Source: a bacterium (GTDB lineage Bacteria; JAGOBX01). Taken from it: a stretch of DNA of 64,000 nt. Below are positions 46,809 to 56,444 of this stretch, in pieces. The notes beneath the pieces were generated by a model. The model saw only the letters and a program-made list of their open reading frames with translations. It did no database searches and was not told the origin of the DNA. The translations under genes were made by a program, and so were the position numbers. Where the stretch lies: contig JAKPEO010000030.1 in NCBI GenBank assembly GCA_029551925.1, positions 19,063 to 83,062 on the forward strand, given 5' to 3'. The stretch's first letter is position 1. The number at the start of each line of letters is the position of its first letter.

Positions 46809-47264
46809 TTACATTTCTTCTTCTTCTTCAGCAGCTGCTTTTTTCTTTTTGCCTTTCCCTTTTGGTTCTGGTTCGGGTAATGCGCTCTGATCTTTTACCG
46901 CGCCTTTTGGCACATTAAAAAATTCGCCTTTTTTATCATTTACTTTTACTTTGCCATTAAAATCAACATCTACTTTCACGCATTTTGTATCTTCGATTTT
47001 CACTTGAACTATATATTTTCCGCCTTTTTTAGTATATTTTAGTTCTGCTTTAAACGGCTCTGCATCTGAATATTTCGACGATACTTCCTGAACTGCAGCA
47101 TTAATAGCATCAATCATTGTCATTTCAGCTTTCCATGCTGCGCCAGCGCTCTTACCTTTTGGCGCCGCTTTCTTCGCCGGCTGTCCTTTTTCTTTTGGCT
47201 GCGCATTTACATTTGAATAAATACACAAACAGCACACTAAAATTAAAATTAATAACTTTTTCAT
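46809..47264 (-). CDS. Small secreted protein with charged, low-complexity ends
   Basis: A 151-residue protein with a signal peptide (LLILILVCCLCIYSNVNA), a basic stretch (KKAAPKGKSAGAA), a compact middle of about 75 residues resembling a PepSY-like fold (AINAAVQEVSSKYSDAEPF; KYIVQVKIEDTKCVKVDVDF; GKVKVNDK) and a basic-then-acidic tail (GKGKKKKAAAEEEEEM). The function is not known. It follows serA after 23 bases and is followed by the 25-bp inverted repeat. Confidence 0.6.
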   Translation of the reverse strand: MKKLLILILVCCLCIYSNVNAQPKEKGQPAKKAAPKGKSAGAAWKAEMTMIDAINAAVQEVSSKYSDAEPFKAELKYTKKGGKYIVQVKIEDTKCVKVDVDFNGKVKVNDKKGEFFNVPKGAVKDQSALPEPEPKGKGKKKKAAAEEEEEM

Positions 47265-47287
47265 AAAAAAACACCTCTTATAAAAAA

Positions 47288-48235
47288 TTAAAATTTATTC
47301 ACTGCATTAATAATTTCTTTTTTCTCAATATACGCTTTTATTTGATTTGCAATCATTACGCCTACATTATCCTGCGCTTCTTCTGTTGACGCGCCGATAT
47401 GCGGAGTTAATATAGTATTCGGCGCTGATAACAGCGGATTATCCGGCTGGCACGGCTCTACTGAAAATACATCTACGCCAGCCCCCGCAACTTTTCCTGA
47501 TTCTAATGCGGCTTTTAAATCTGCTTCATTCACAATTCCGCCGCGCGCACAATTTATAATACGTACGCCATTTTTCATTTTTGCTATTGTTGAAGCATTT
47601 ATCATATTTTTAGTTTTATCATTAGCAGGCACATGCAGTGAAATATAATCAGATTTCGCATATAATTCGTCTAATTCTACTTTTGTCACGCCATATTCTT
47701 TAAAACTTTCATCTGTTAAAATCGGGTCATAACCAATAACCTTCATGCCTATTGCTTTTGCCATCTTCGCTAAATCAGAACCGATACGGCCTAAACCGAT
47801 TATTCCTAATGTCTTATCTTTTAATTCTGTGCCTTCAAATGCTTTTTTTTCCCATTTACCAGCGCGCATTGACGCATCAGCATAATTCAATTTCCGCGCT
47901 AATGCAAACATCATTCCCATAACAAGTTCAGCAACCGCATGACTATTGCCGCCCGGCGTGTTTTCTACATAAATCCCTCGTTCTGTCGCTGCTTTAACAT
48001 CAATATTATCCACGCCTGCGCCTGCGCGACCAATAATTTTTAATTTTTTACCATAATCAATAACTTCTTTCGTAACCTTCGTAGCACTGCGCACTATCAA
48101 AAAATCATAATCGCCAATAATCTTCAATAAATCATCTGCTTTAATAGATTTTCTAATATCACATTCTAACCCAGCAATTGATTCTAATATTTTTTGTGCT
48201 TCCGACGCTATACCATCTGCCACCAATAATTTCAT
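47288..48235 (-). CDS. serA: D-3-phosphoglycerate dehydrogenase, short form
   Basis: Catalyses the first step of serine synthesis. The 315-residue protein has the NAD-binding motif GLGRIGSDLAKMAK with YDP. The catalytic residues Arg (INCARGGIVNEADL), Glu (VFSVEPCQPDNPL) and His (LTPHIGASTEEAQ) are all present. It lacks the C-terminal ACT regulatory domain, so serine feedback inhibition of the E. coli type is not expected. Closely related hydroxyacid dehydrogenases cannot be excluded. It follows the 193-residue membrane protein gene after 15 bases. Confidence 0.88.
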   Translation of the reverse strand: MKLLVADGIASEAQKILESIAGLECDIRKSIKADDLLKIIGDYDFLIVRSATKVTKEVIDYGKKLKIIGRAGAGVDNIDVKAATERGIYVENTPGGNSHAVAELVMGMMFALARKLNYADASMRAGKWEKKAFEGTELKDKTLGIIGLGRIGSDLAKMAKAIGMKVIGYDPILTDESFKEYGVTKVELDELYAKSDYISLHVPANDKTKNMINASTIAKMKNGVRIINCARGGIVNEADLKAALESGKVAGAGVDVFSVEPCQPDNPLLSAPNTILTPHIGASTEEAQDNVGVMIANQIKAYIEKKEIINAVNKF

Positions 48236-48250
48236 AAAATCTCCTCCTAT

Positions 48251-48832
48251 TTATTTTTTATTTTCTAATTTTAACTTTAATGTTTTCACTTCTTCTTCTA
48301 ATTCTTTTATCCGTTTACGCGCTTTAATTTGTTTGCCGATATTGCCTAAATATAAAGAAAACATCACTAATATGCCCATTGATATAAAAATATTAGCTAT
48401 TAATTTCGAATCTGAATACGAACGAGTCGTAATAAAAAAGATAGTGTAGATTGTAAATATTATAGCTGCGTAAAAACTGCCGAGAATTTCATATAAAAAT
48501 GATAAACTTATTAATGGAAAGAAAAATAAGATAAAAAACGGGCTTGCTATTTCGCCTGTGCAATATATAAGCCCTAAAATTAATAAAGAATCAATTGTGC
48601 AAAAAAAATAACCTAAAAATTTATTCTTTATTTTTGAAAAAGGCGCTATCAATACTATCAAACTATAAAGCAACGCTACAATAAAAACATAAAGCAACTT
48701 TTGTGGACGTGTAATAATATCGGGCTGTACTTTTTGTATAATCAACAATACAGCCGCAGAACCAATAACAAGTATCAATCTCATCAAATTAATTACAAAA
48801 ATCAATGGATTTCTTTTTTGTAACATTTCCAT
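48251..48832 (-). CDS. Polytopic membrane protein with C-terminal coiled coil
   Basis: A 193-residue protein with about five predicted membrane helices followed by a short cytoplasmic coiled coil (RIKELEEEVKTLKLKLE). It resembles the membrane part of histidine kinases or diguanylate cyclases, but no output domain follows. GGAGGG precedes the ATG. It is the first gene before serA. No family assigned. Confidence 0.6.
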   Translation of the reverse strand: MEMLQKRNPLIFVINLMRLILVIGSAAVLLIIQKVQPDIITRPQKLLYVFIVALLYSLIVLIAPFSKIKNKFLGYFFCTIDSLLILGLIYCTGEIASPFFILFFFPLISLSFLYEILGSFYAAIIFTIYTIFFITTRSYSDSKLIANIFISMGILVMFSLYLGNIGKQIKARKRIKELEEEVKTLKLKLENKK

Positions 48833-48890
48833 TTTTTTTCCCTCCGATGATTGAAATTAAATTATTTTATTTATATTTTATTCATATTTT

Positions 48891-48918
48891 ATTCTATTTT
48901 ATTATTAATAAAAGTCAA
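48891..48918 (-). promoter_or_regulatory. Promoter for the membrane protein-serA operon
   Basis: TTGACT (48913-48918), 16-base spacer and TAGAAT (48891-48896) on the minus strand. It is divergent from the plus-strand promoter whose -35 lies 20 bases away. Confidence 0.55.
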
Positions 48919-48937
48919 CAAAATTTATTTTTTTAAA

Positions 48938-48966
48938 TTGACAATTGTTTTTCTATATAATATATT
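48938..48966 (+). promoter_or_regulatory. Promoter for the GT2 gene
   Basis: TTGACA (48938-48943), 17-base spacer and TATATT (48961-48966), giving a leader of about 25 bases before ATG 48998. Confidence 0.7.
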
Positions 48967-48997
48967 CGCATTATCAAAATCACAGGAATTTATTAAA

Positions 48998-49921
48998 ATG
49001 TTAATTTCAATTATTTTTTCTTTTAGAAATGAACAAGAAAATTTGGGAGAATTAGTCAATCGCTGTCATAATGCGCTGGCAACATTAAATAATATTCAAT
49101 ACGAATTAATTTTTGTAAATGACGCATCAACAGACAAGTCATTAGAAATATTAAGAAATTTACGCGCTAAATATAATATTAAAATCATTAATATGTCTCG
49201 CAGATTCGGCGTATCGCCCTGCATAATCGCCGGTTTAAAATACGCAAAAGGCGAAGCGGTAATTTATATGGACGCTGATTTACAAGACCCGCCGGAATTA
49301 TTGCCAGAATTAATAAAAAAATTTCAAGACGGCTATGATATTGTCCATACTACTCGTTCAAAAAGATTAAAAGAAAATATTTTTAAAATAATATTAACCA
49401 AATATGCTTACAGATTATTGAAACTTATTTCTGATTGCGAATTGCCGGTAGATAGCGGCGATTTTAAATTAATATCACGCAGAGCGCTTACAAAATTTTT
49501 AGAATATCCAGAATACGAACAATTTTTAAAAGGCATAGCGGCAGCCGTAGGTTTCAAACAAACACAAGTTTATTACATAAGACAGCCAAGATTTTCAGGA
49601 AAAACACATTTTCCTCTATTAGGCGGCGGACCAATGAAAGCGTTTTTATATGGCGTATGTTTTTCTGCTATCACACTGCAATTTACAATAATCTTAGCTT
49701 TTGTTTTAGCAATATTATCATTTTTCTGCGCCGCTATTTTTATAATCAGCAAAATTACAAACTTACATTCTATTAATATTTTAAGCGTTTATTATAATTA
49801 TCTTTTCGGCGGACTTCTATTTTTTATTCTCGCCGTCTATGGATTATACTTAAAAAAAATATTTATAAATACCAGCAAACAGCCGGCATATATTATTGAA
49901 AGTTTGGAGGGCTTTGAATAA
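48998..49921 (+). CDS. Family 2 glycosyltransferase (GtrB/DPMS-like)
   Basis: The open frame extends to 48851, but ATG 48998 (MLISIIFSFRNEQ) is chosen. It places the protein start at the GT2 fold, has AGGA upstream, and follows a strong promoter. The 307 residues include IFVNDASTDKS, MDADLQDPPELL and SRRFGVSPCIIAGLKYAKG. A QPRFSGKTHFPLL segment and two C-terminal membrane helices follow. The likely product is a sugar-phospho-undecaprenol, supplied to envelope glycosylation. It converges on the large membrane gene at 49928. Confidence 0.88.
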   Translation: MLISIIFSFRNEQENLGELVNRCHNALATLNNIQYELIFVNDASTDKSLEILRNLRAKYNIKIINMSRRFGVSPCIIAGLKYAKGEAVIYMDADLQDPPELLPELIKKFQDGYDIVHTTRSKRLKENIFKIILTKYAYRLLKLISDCELPVDSGDFKLISRRALTKFLEYPEYEQFLKGIAAAVGFKQTQVYYIRQPRFSGKTHFPLLGGGPMKAFLYGVCFSAITLQFTIILAFVLAILSFFCAAIFIISKITNLHSINILSVYYNYLFGGLLFFILAVYGLYLKKIFINTSKQPAYIIESLEGFE

Positions 49922-49927
49922 TTTTTT

Positions 49928-52006
49928 TTATTGAGTCATATAATTTAAAATTTTTTCATAGTATTCTTTGGCAAGTTCTTTTTCCGAAAAATTATCGTCA
50001 GTCAAAATTGTATTTTTTAAAGTCTCTTTTTTAAATGCATCGAAATATTGATAATTTCGCAATTTAAAATCTGCGCTATACATTTTAAATAAATGTTCAT
50101 AAAATCTAAATAAATACCATTTTATAAAGTCATTTTTGAAGTTTTGTGATAAAATTTTTTTTATTCGGCTTTTCAGGAATTGAATACTAACAGAATAATT
50201 AGCATTCAATTCATTTAATTCTATAAAAAATATCTCATTGCCAAATTTATTCAAATAATCATAATTGGCAAAATACTTGTAATACATATAATAATATAAT
50301 ATTTCTTCATTTTGCAAATTATGATTAAAATTAGAAATTATTATTTTTATATCATTTATATTTTTTTTCTTTGAATATGCTGCAATAAATAAAACAGCAA
50401 AAAAATCCGATAATTTTCTATTTTCAATTTCATTAGTTCCTTTGATTTTTTCAAGTATCTGTTGAGGCGAAACTGCGATAATTTTATCTTTTATCTCGGC
50501 GTTAATAATCGTTCCGTGAATATGATAATCGTCAAATATCGCAATATAATTCTTTTTTCTAATATCATTCAAAAAAATTTTTTTTCGAATTTCTAAAAAA
50601 TCTAAAATTTCAAAATCTCCGCGCATAAAAAAATTGCGTTCTACTGAATTTAATGAGAATAATTTTATCCTGTTATTATATCTTTTTATCCGATAATCTT
50701 GCGGACAAATAATTTTCGCAGTTTGAAAAGTTGTATGCCATAACCACGCTATAAAAACCAAACAAAACGCAAATAATAATAAATTAACATTAAATTTCAA
50801 AATCTGTATTTTAAAAATATTTCTAAATATCATAAAAATAACAACCGCAAAAAAACTATAAAAAAACGGATAAATATATCTCAATTTATCAAAATACACA
50901 AAATGAAATTTTTTTTCAATAAACATCGGCAGCGGAAATACGCATTCAATAGGCATCAAAGCAAGGGATATAATTAATGAACCAATGCTAAAAGAAAAAA
51001 ACAAAAAATAAAGTTTTTTTAATATCTGATTTTTTTCAGTTTTATAACTAAAAACTATCAAAAACAATATAAAACCAAATAATAAATGAAATAAATAAAA
51101 ATAAATTTTTGTGTTGAGATAATCATATACAAATTGTGAAGGAAGCAATGACAGCGGCAGATAATATAAATAGCCGCTGATAATTTTTTCTTTTAAAAAA
51201 AATAACATTTCATTAATCGATGAATCTAAAATATTTGGTATAGACAAATAACTCAAAAGTTTTTTAACAGAAAAAAGAATGAATTTAATATTCAAAAATA
51301 ATAATATTATAAAAATACAGCAGCCAGCCAAAATTTTCAAAAGATTATTTTTACAAAATTCTAATATTTTCGATTTATCATAAAATATAAAAAAGCAAAG
51401 AATATTAAAAAGCACAATAAAATAATTGCCTTGAAATAGCAATATCGAAGTTATCGAAAAAGCAACAATATAAAAAAAACTGCCAAATTTTACAGCGCTG
51501 TTTCTCAAAAGCAAACTAACGAAATAAAAATTCATAAAAAATAATACAACATAAAAATCTATATTCCCAGACAAAAAATATGTTGAATATGATAATTGAT
51601 ACGGAATAAAAGCCCAGATAAAAGCTATAAAATAAAAATAAAAATATTTTGGCAGTAGTTTGAAATTATCGAAAGATAATAGTAAAAACAATAATGAAAA
51701 TGACGATATGCAAATCGCCAATATCCTTGCTTGCCAATATCCGTTGCCAAACACATTCGCCCAAATTGAATAAATAGCGCCAATAACATTAGCGCCGAAT
51801 AAACTATGATATTCAGCGTTAAAATAAAAATTAAATATCTGGCTAAATCCGAACCATTCTTTGATAAAATAAAAACTTGAAAATTCTTCTTCAAAATGCA
51901 GATATTGAAATAATGCTTTGCAATTATAGATAATGCAAATTCTAAAAATGCAATAAAAAACCAGCGCAAAAAAAATATGAAAATATTTTTTATTGATTTT
52001 CAGCAT
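49928..52006 (-). CDS. Large membrane protein, GT39/GT-C-like, with extended C-terminal domain
   Basis: A 692-residue protein. About 12 predicted membrane helices fill residues 1-440. The first extracytoplasmic loop (NAEYHSLFGANVIGAIYSIWA) is typical in position for protein-mannosyltransferase-like GT-C proteins. The C-terminal 250 residues are soluble, mainly helical and lysine-rich. Family membership is uncertain. It follows the radical SAM gene after nine bases. Confidence 0.55.
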   Translation of the reverse strand: MLKINKKYFHIFFALVFYCIFRICIIYNCKALFQYLHFEEEFSSFYFIKEWFGFSQIFNFYFNAEYHSLFGANVIGAIYSIWANVFGNGYWQARILAICISSFSLLFLLLSFDNFKLLPKYFYFYFIAFIWAFIPYQLSYSTYFLSGNIDFYVVLFFMNFYFVSLLLRNSAVKFGSFFYIVAFSITSILLFQGNYFIVLFNILCFFIFYDKSKILEFCKNNLLKILAGCCIFIILLFLNIKFILFSVKKLLSYLSIPNILDSSINEMLFFLKEKIISGYLYYLPLSLLPSQFVYDYLNTKIYFYLFHLLFGFILFLIVFSYKTEKNQILKKLYFLFFSFSIGSLIISLALMPIECVFPLPMFIEKKFHFVYFDKLRYIYPFFYSFFAVVIFMIFRNIFKIQILKFNVNLLLFAFCLVFIAWLWHTTFQTAKIICPQDYRIKRYNNRIKLFSLNSVERNFFMRGDFEILDFLEIRKKIFLNDIRKKNYIAIFDDYHIHGTIINAEIKDKIIAVSPQQILEKIKGTNEIENRKLSDFFAVLFIAAYSKKKNINDIKIIISNFNHNLQNEEILYYYMYYKYFANYDYLNKFGNEIFFIELNELNANYSVSIQFLKSRIKKILSQNFKNDFIKWYLFRFYEHLFKMYSADFKLRNYQYFDAFKKETLKNTILTDDNFSEKELAKEYYEKILNYMTQ

Positions 52007-52015
52007 AATAAATTA

Positions 52016-53023
52016 TCAACTAAAACTTTTGATATTTTCAAATAATGATTTTAGATTAAAACTTACAATCTCATTAATTTCAGGCCAAGCGGTAAAACAG
52101 CCATTGCATTGAAATTGCGGCATATTTTTCATTGCATTGATATAACCGCATTCTTTGCCTGACAACCAATTATCTTGTTTGAAAATCATCGGATTACACG
52201 GCGCTATTTTGCCGTCCGGTAAAATAGTGGCAAATAATCTTCCGGCAAATTTGCATTGTTTAAATTGTTCGCCAGACGCTATCGTTTTTAAATAATATGT
52301 CGAATACGCTATTTTATAACCTTGTCTTTTTTTAGCGATTAAATAATTATAAGTTTTTTTGATAATCTCTTTTTCTAATAGCAAATCAATAATTTTAGTT
52401 GACGGGCAAAGCGGAAAACTCTCTACCGGCTGAAACATTGCGGTCATATTATTTTTTTTAGAAAACTCCAAAATAAAATCGAGTTTGTCATAATTATGAG
52501 AGTTTATCACTGTATTAGTGGCGACATCTATTTTATTTTTTCTACATAATTCAATGCCTTCGATAACTTTCTGAAATACGCCGGGAACCGTGTTTTTATC
52601 GTGAGTTTCTTCATCTCCGTCTAAACTAAAAATTACCAAATCTATATTTTTTATATCTTGCAATCGTTCTTTGAATAATACGCCATTAGTGATAATATTA
52701 CAAAAAATCTTTTTTTTCTTTAAATATTCAATAATTTTCGGCAAATCATCAATTAACAGCGGCTCGCCGCCGACTATCGAAATTTTACGCATACCATAAT
52801 AAATCAATTCATCGAGCAGCCGATATATTTCTGAAATATCTAATTCTGCTGACTGTTTGGACGGATAATCGCAATATCTGCATCGTAAATTGCATCTGAA
52901 TGTTATTACATATTGGACATACAGCGGATAGCATTTGCTTTTAAATATATGCGCATTCAAAATCCGCCAAAAATCTACGCAGCGCTGCGGTAATTTATCA
53001 ATCGCAAAAAATTTATTTTTCAT
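52016..53023 (-). CDS. Radical SAM protein with SPASM-like C-terminus
   Basis: A 335-residue enzyme. The radical SAM cluster motif FRCNLRCRYCDYPS (CxxxCxxC) lies near residues 43-57, followed by GGEPLLIDDLP (SAM contact). The C-terminal region carries CKFAGRLFATILPDGKIAPC and QFQCNGCF, a SPASM-like auxiliary cluster set. The substrate is unknown. It overlaps the upstream aminotransferase gene by 11 bases and precedes a GT-C-like gene, so a role in making or decorating an unusual surface glycan or lipid is plausible. Confidence 0.88.
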   Translation of the reverse strand: MKNKFFAIDKLPQRCVDFWRILNAHIFKSKCYPLYVQYVITFRCNLRCRYCDYPSKQSAELDISEIYRLLDELIYYGMRKISIVGGEPLLIDDLPKIIEYLKKKKIFCNIITNGVLFKERLQDIKNIDLVIFSLDGDEETHDKNTVPGVFQKVIEGIELCRKNKIDVATNTVINSHNYDKLDFILEFSKKNNMTAMFQPVESFPLCPSTKIIDLLLEKEIIKKTYNYLIAKKRQGYKIAYSTYYLKTIASGEQFKQCKFAGRLFATILPDGKIAPCNPMIFKQDNWLSGKECGYINAMKNMPQFQCNGCFTAWPEINEIVSFNLKSLFENIKSFS

Positions 53024-54314
53024 AATTTTTCAAAAAAAATTCTAAACTTTTTTTCAAATGTTTTAATTGTTCAGCTGACATTTCTGCAAATGTCGGCAAT
53101 AATAAATAATGATTGTATATTTTTTCCGCTGTTTTGCAATCATAAATTGCAAATTCTTTAAAACACTCTTCTGCGCTGCACAGCGGCAGCGCACTCAATG
53201 ATGTTTCTATATTACAATCTAAAAAATACTGCATCGCTTGGATTTGAGAATGAGTAAATAGCGGTATTCGCCAATACACATTTTGCGTATCACTATTTTC
53301 ATTAGGAAAATATTTGGTTATACCTTCTATTTTTTTTAATTCTTGAAAAATCAAACATAATTTATTGTTTATATCGTTTAGTTCCTTTAAATTATTCAAT
53401 CCCAATTCCGCTTGAAAATCTGTAAAATAAAATAATAATTCTTTTTTGATTTTTGCGTATCTCTCGACTTTTTTAAAACCCAATAATACGCCTATATTAC
53501 CGGTTTGAATAATATATAATAATCTCGGACTTATGCTGTTCAATACGCTGTAAAAATAAAAAGTAAAATAAGAATACACTATCGGCAAATTTAAAAATTT
53601 ATGTAGTAAAATTTTTAGTGATATAACTAAAAATGGTAACCGTTTTGGCTTCTGCAATTCTTCGCGCGCTTGCATTTTGATTTTTTCTAATATCTCAATA
53701 TTATCAGAAATCAACATACCGCCGAATAATGCGCTTAATGTCTTAAAAGACGAACAACTATATATTCCGAAATCACCGAGAGTTCCGATTTTTTTATTTT
53801 TATATTGCGCGCCTAATGCTTGCGAAAAATCTTCTATTATTATTAATTTATTCTTTTTAGCGAATTCGATTACTCTATCCAAATTTTCAGGAATAAAACC
53901 GTATAAATAAGTTATCAAAATCGCGCGAGTATTTTTACTGATATTTTTCTCTAATGCCTCAATAGAAAAATTCAAGGTTTTAATATCCATATCAACAAAT
54001 CGTGGTCGAAGATTATTGCACAATATCATATTCACAATATCCGCAATAGTAATAGATGTCATCAAAATTTCTGAATTTTCTGGAAATTTTAGATTTTTCA
54101 ATAGATAATACAACGCTATTCTTGCGCTCGGCAAAGCGCAAGATTTTTTAGCGCCACAATATTTTGCAAATTGCTGTTCAAATTCCAAAACTTTATCTGA
54201 ATTATTAAAATTGCCAATTAATATTTTAGGCAGAGTTTTTATAATATTAGATACTTTATAATATGTCTGCGATGCAGGTATTTTCCGATAACTCAAAATA
54301 TTCTGCAATTTCAT
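53013..54314 (-). CDS. DegT/DnrJ/EryC1/StrS-family PLP aminotransferase
   Basis: The 433-residue protein has the family's LPSARIALYYLLKNL, the PLP-pocket EDFSQALGAQYKNKKIG and the internal-aldimine Lys in SCSSFKTLSALFGGML. Enzymes of this family aminate keto-sugars. A candidate substrate is the 4-keto sugar from the CapD-type dehydratase at 31713-33188, though the genes are 20 kb apart. A region around 220-260 is unusually hydrophobic. It overlaps the radical SAM gene by 11 bases. Confidence 0.88.
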   Translation of the reverse strand: MKLQNILSYRKIPASQTYYKVSNIIKTLPKILIGNFNNSDKVLEFEQQFAKYCGAKKSCALPSARIALYYLLKNLKFPENSEILMTSITIADIVNMILCNNLRPRFVDMDIKTLNFSIEALEKNISKNTRAILITYLYGFIPENLDRVIEFAKKNKLIIIEDFSQALGAQYKNKKIGTLGDFGIYSCSSFKTLSALFGGMLISDNIEILEKIKMQAREELQKPKRLPFLVISLKILLHKFLNLPIVYSYFTFYFYSVLNSISPRLLYIIQTGNIGVLLGFKKVERYAKIKKELLFYFTDFQAELGLNNLKELNDINNKLCLIFQELKKIEGITKYFPNENSDTQNVYWRIPLFTHSQIQAMQYFLDCNIETSLSALPLCSAEECFKEFAIYDCKTAEKIYNHYLLLPTFAEMSAEQLKHLKKSLEFFLKNYEK

Positions 54315-54329
54315 AATTTCAAAAAAATC

Positions 54330-54358
54330 TTGATTATTAATTTTTTTTATATTATAAA
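54330..54358 (+). promoter_or_regulatory. Promoter for the B12-radical SAM gene
   Basis: TTGATT (54330-54335), 17-base spacer and TATAAA (54353-54358), about 40 bases before ATG 54398. Confidence 0.55.
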
Positions 54359-54397
54359 TTTTTATTGATTATTTTATTTAAATTTTGAAGTTTTACA

Positions 54398-55816
54398 ATG
54401 AAAATATTATTTATCCACAAACAAAATTTTATGTTCTTTGGAGTGAGCGCGCTGGCCGGTTATATCAAAAAATTCGGGCATACAGCAGATGTATTAATCG
54501 CAAACAAAGAAAAAAATTTAGTTGCCAAAATAAAAGAAATAAATCCTGATATCATCGGTTTTTCGATTATGTCTAATGATTATATCTGGTTTTTGGACGA
54601 AGCGCAAAATATCAAAAAACTTTTTTCTGAAAAATTATTAATAGTAGGCGGCACGCATTGCTACCTATGCTCAGAACTTATTGAATTGCCATTTGTAGAT
54701 ATTGTTTGCGTAGGCGAAGGCGAAAAACCATTGACTAATTTATTAAATGCACTTCAAAATAAAAACGATTATTCACATATCAAAGGGCTGATTATAAAAA
54801 AAAATAATCAAATTATAAAAAATGAAATTGATATACCAATTCAAAATTTAGATGAAATACCAGAAGACCGCTCAATATATTTGAATAGATATCCTCATTT
54901 TAAAAATGAAAATTTATTGCAAGTTATATCTTCACGCGGCTGTCCGTTATATTGCTCTTTTTGTATAAACGGCAAAATAAATGAATTTTATAAAAATCAA
55001 TCCATAAAATTTCATCGCCAGAAATCTCCACAATTTTTGATAAATGAACTCAAAAATTTTTTAATATTATTTCCAAAAACTAAAACTATTTTTTTTCCAG
55101 ACGATATATTCTTATTAAACAAAAAATTTATTAAGGAATTCGCTGAATTATACAGTAAAGAAATCGCTATTCCTTTTGTAATGACTACTTTCCCTTTTTA
55201 TATTGACGATGAAATCGCTAAATTATTAAAAAATGCAAATTGTAAAATTGTAATGACTGCGCCTGAAACAGCAAATGAACAGCATCGCTTTGAAATATTC
55301 AAGAAAAAAATTAAAAATCAGCATTTTATAGATATGTCGAAAATTGCTAAAAAACATAATTTAAAAATTTATACTACTGCTATGTTTGTATATCCCAAAC
55401 AGACAATTGACGATGTTTATAAAACTATTGAATTCAACCATCAACTGCAAACTGATATTCCGTTCAAAAGTTTTTTACAACCGTATCCGCATACTGAAAT
55501 TTATGAAATCGCATTAAAAAATAATAATATTCCGCAAAATTTTTCTTTTCAAGATTTGCCGCAATCGTATTTTTTGAAAAGTCCGCTCAATCACCAGCAA
55601 AAAAATGAAATCACCTTGATTTATTATTTTTACTATTTTTTAGTGAAATATCCATCGTTTTATAAATTAATAAAAAAACGATTATATATTTTAAAACTAA
55701 TACCTTTCAAGACGCTGATAAACTATTTCGGCATATTTCTATGGTTCAAAAATTTTAAAAATCTATCGTCCGCCGCCGCGCTGCTTTATATGTTAAGATT
55801 TTGGAAAGATAAATAA
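54398..55816 (+). CDS. B12-binding-domain radical SAM protein
   Basis: A 472-residue protein. The N-terminal cobalamin-binding-like domain (FGVSALAGYIKKFGHTADVL, IIGFSIMSNDYIWF) precedes a radical SAM domain with SRGCPLYCSFCINGK (CxxxCxxC) at about 177-191 and LDEIPEDRSIYLNRYP. The C-terminal 130 residues are DUF4070-like in position only. Members methylate or rearrange unreactive carbons. It is transcribed away from the DegT/radical SAM operon and probably belongs to the same biosynthetic region. Confidence 0.88.
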   Translation: MKILFIHKQNFMFFGVSALAGYIKKFGHTADVLIANKEKNLVAKIKEINPDIIGFSIMSNDYIWFLDEAQNIKKLFSEKLLIVGGTHCYLCSELIELPFVDIVCVGEGEKPLTNLLNALQNKNDYSHIKGLIIKKNNQIIKNEIDIPIQNLDEIPEDRSIYLNRYPHFKNENLLQVISSRGCPLYCSFCINGKINEFYKNQSIKFHRQKSPQFLINELKNFLILFPKTKTIFFPDDIFLLNKKFIKEFAELYSKEIAIPFVMTTFPFYIDDEIAKLLKNANCKIVMTAPETANEQHRFEIFKKKIKNQHFIDMSKIAKKHNLKIYTTAMFVYPKQTIDDVYKTIEFNHQLQTDIPFKSFLQPYPHTEIYEIALKNNNIPQNFSFQDLPQSYFLKSPLNHQQKNEITLIYYFYYFLVKYPSFYKLIKKRLYILKLIPFKTLINYFGIFLWFKNFKNLSSAAALLYMLRFWKDK

Positions 55817-55937
55817 AAAAAAACGCCGAACGCTTTCGTATTTATTAATTTTTATATCATCGTAAGATACAAAATGCGAATTAAAATTTGCAATTTACTA
55901 TTCAGCGCAATTTATTTGAAACGATTTATAACTACAC

Positions 55938-56444
55938 TCAACAATAAATTTTTTTTGAGAATTTATTAGAAATAATACCTGTGATAATTCCAGAAAAATA
56001 AGCATACAATAAAAAATATTGAAGCATATTCAAAAGCAGAAAATTTTTAAATATTATCAGTGACCCGATAGAAACTTGGAGCCCCATATTAACTAATGCA
56101 CCGATTACAGAAACGCTCAAAAAACTTATTTTATCATTAAAAATAATAAAAAATAATTTCATCGCTATTATTGAAATTGCGCAGGATAAGGTATTGACTA
56201 AAATTATAGGAACTAAAAACGCGCCTGTTACAAACGCAGCTATTAAATTTCTAAATATCAATATAACAAACAAATCGCTAATTTTAAATTTTTCATTTTT
56301 TAATAATATAAGAAACACAATATTAGCAAAACCGATTTTTAGCCAAGGCAGCGGACGCGGTATAAAATTTTCTGTAATATAAATTAATACGCTGACAATA
56401 ATCCAAAATACCAATTGCTTATTTTTATTATTTTGTAGTTGCAT
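55938..56444 (-). CDS. Gx transporter / heptaprenyl diphosphate synthase component I family protein
   Basis: A protein of 168 residues with five to six membrane helices and the family's opening motif ENFIPRPLPWLKIGFANIV. The name component I of heptaprenyl diphosphate synthase is historical; members look like small ECF-type S-component transporters. The frame extends to 56486, but the ATG at 56444 (MQLQNNKNKQ) gives a better N-terminus and overlaps the NusG-II gene by 17 bases. The pair with a NusG domain II protein is a common arrangement in anaerobes. Confidence 0.85.
   Translation of the reverse strand: MQLQNNKNKQLVFWIIVSVLIYITENFIPRPLPWLKIGFANIVFLILLKNEKFKISDLFVILIFRNLIAAFVTGAFLVPIILVNTLSCAISIIAMKLFFIIFNDKISFLSVSVIGALVNMGLQVSIGSLIIFKNFLLLNMLQYFLLYAYFSGIITGIISNKFSKKIYC

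Noticed and set aside
48851-48997. 49-codon N-terminal extension of the GT2 gene
   Set aside because: It contains the divergent promoters and the -35/-10 of the gene itself; GT2 domains normally begin at the chosen ATG 48998.
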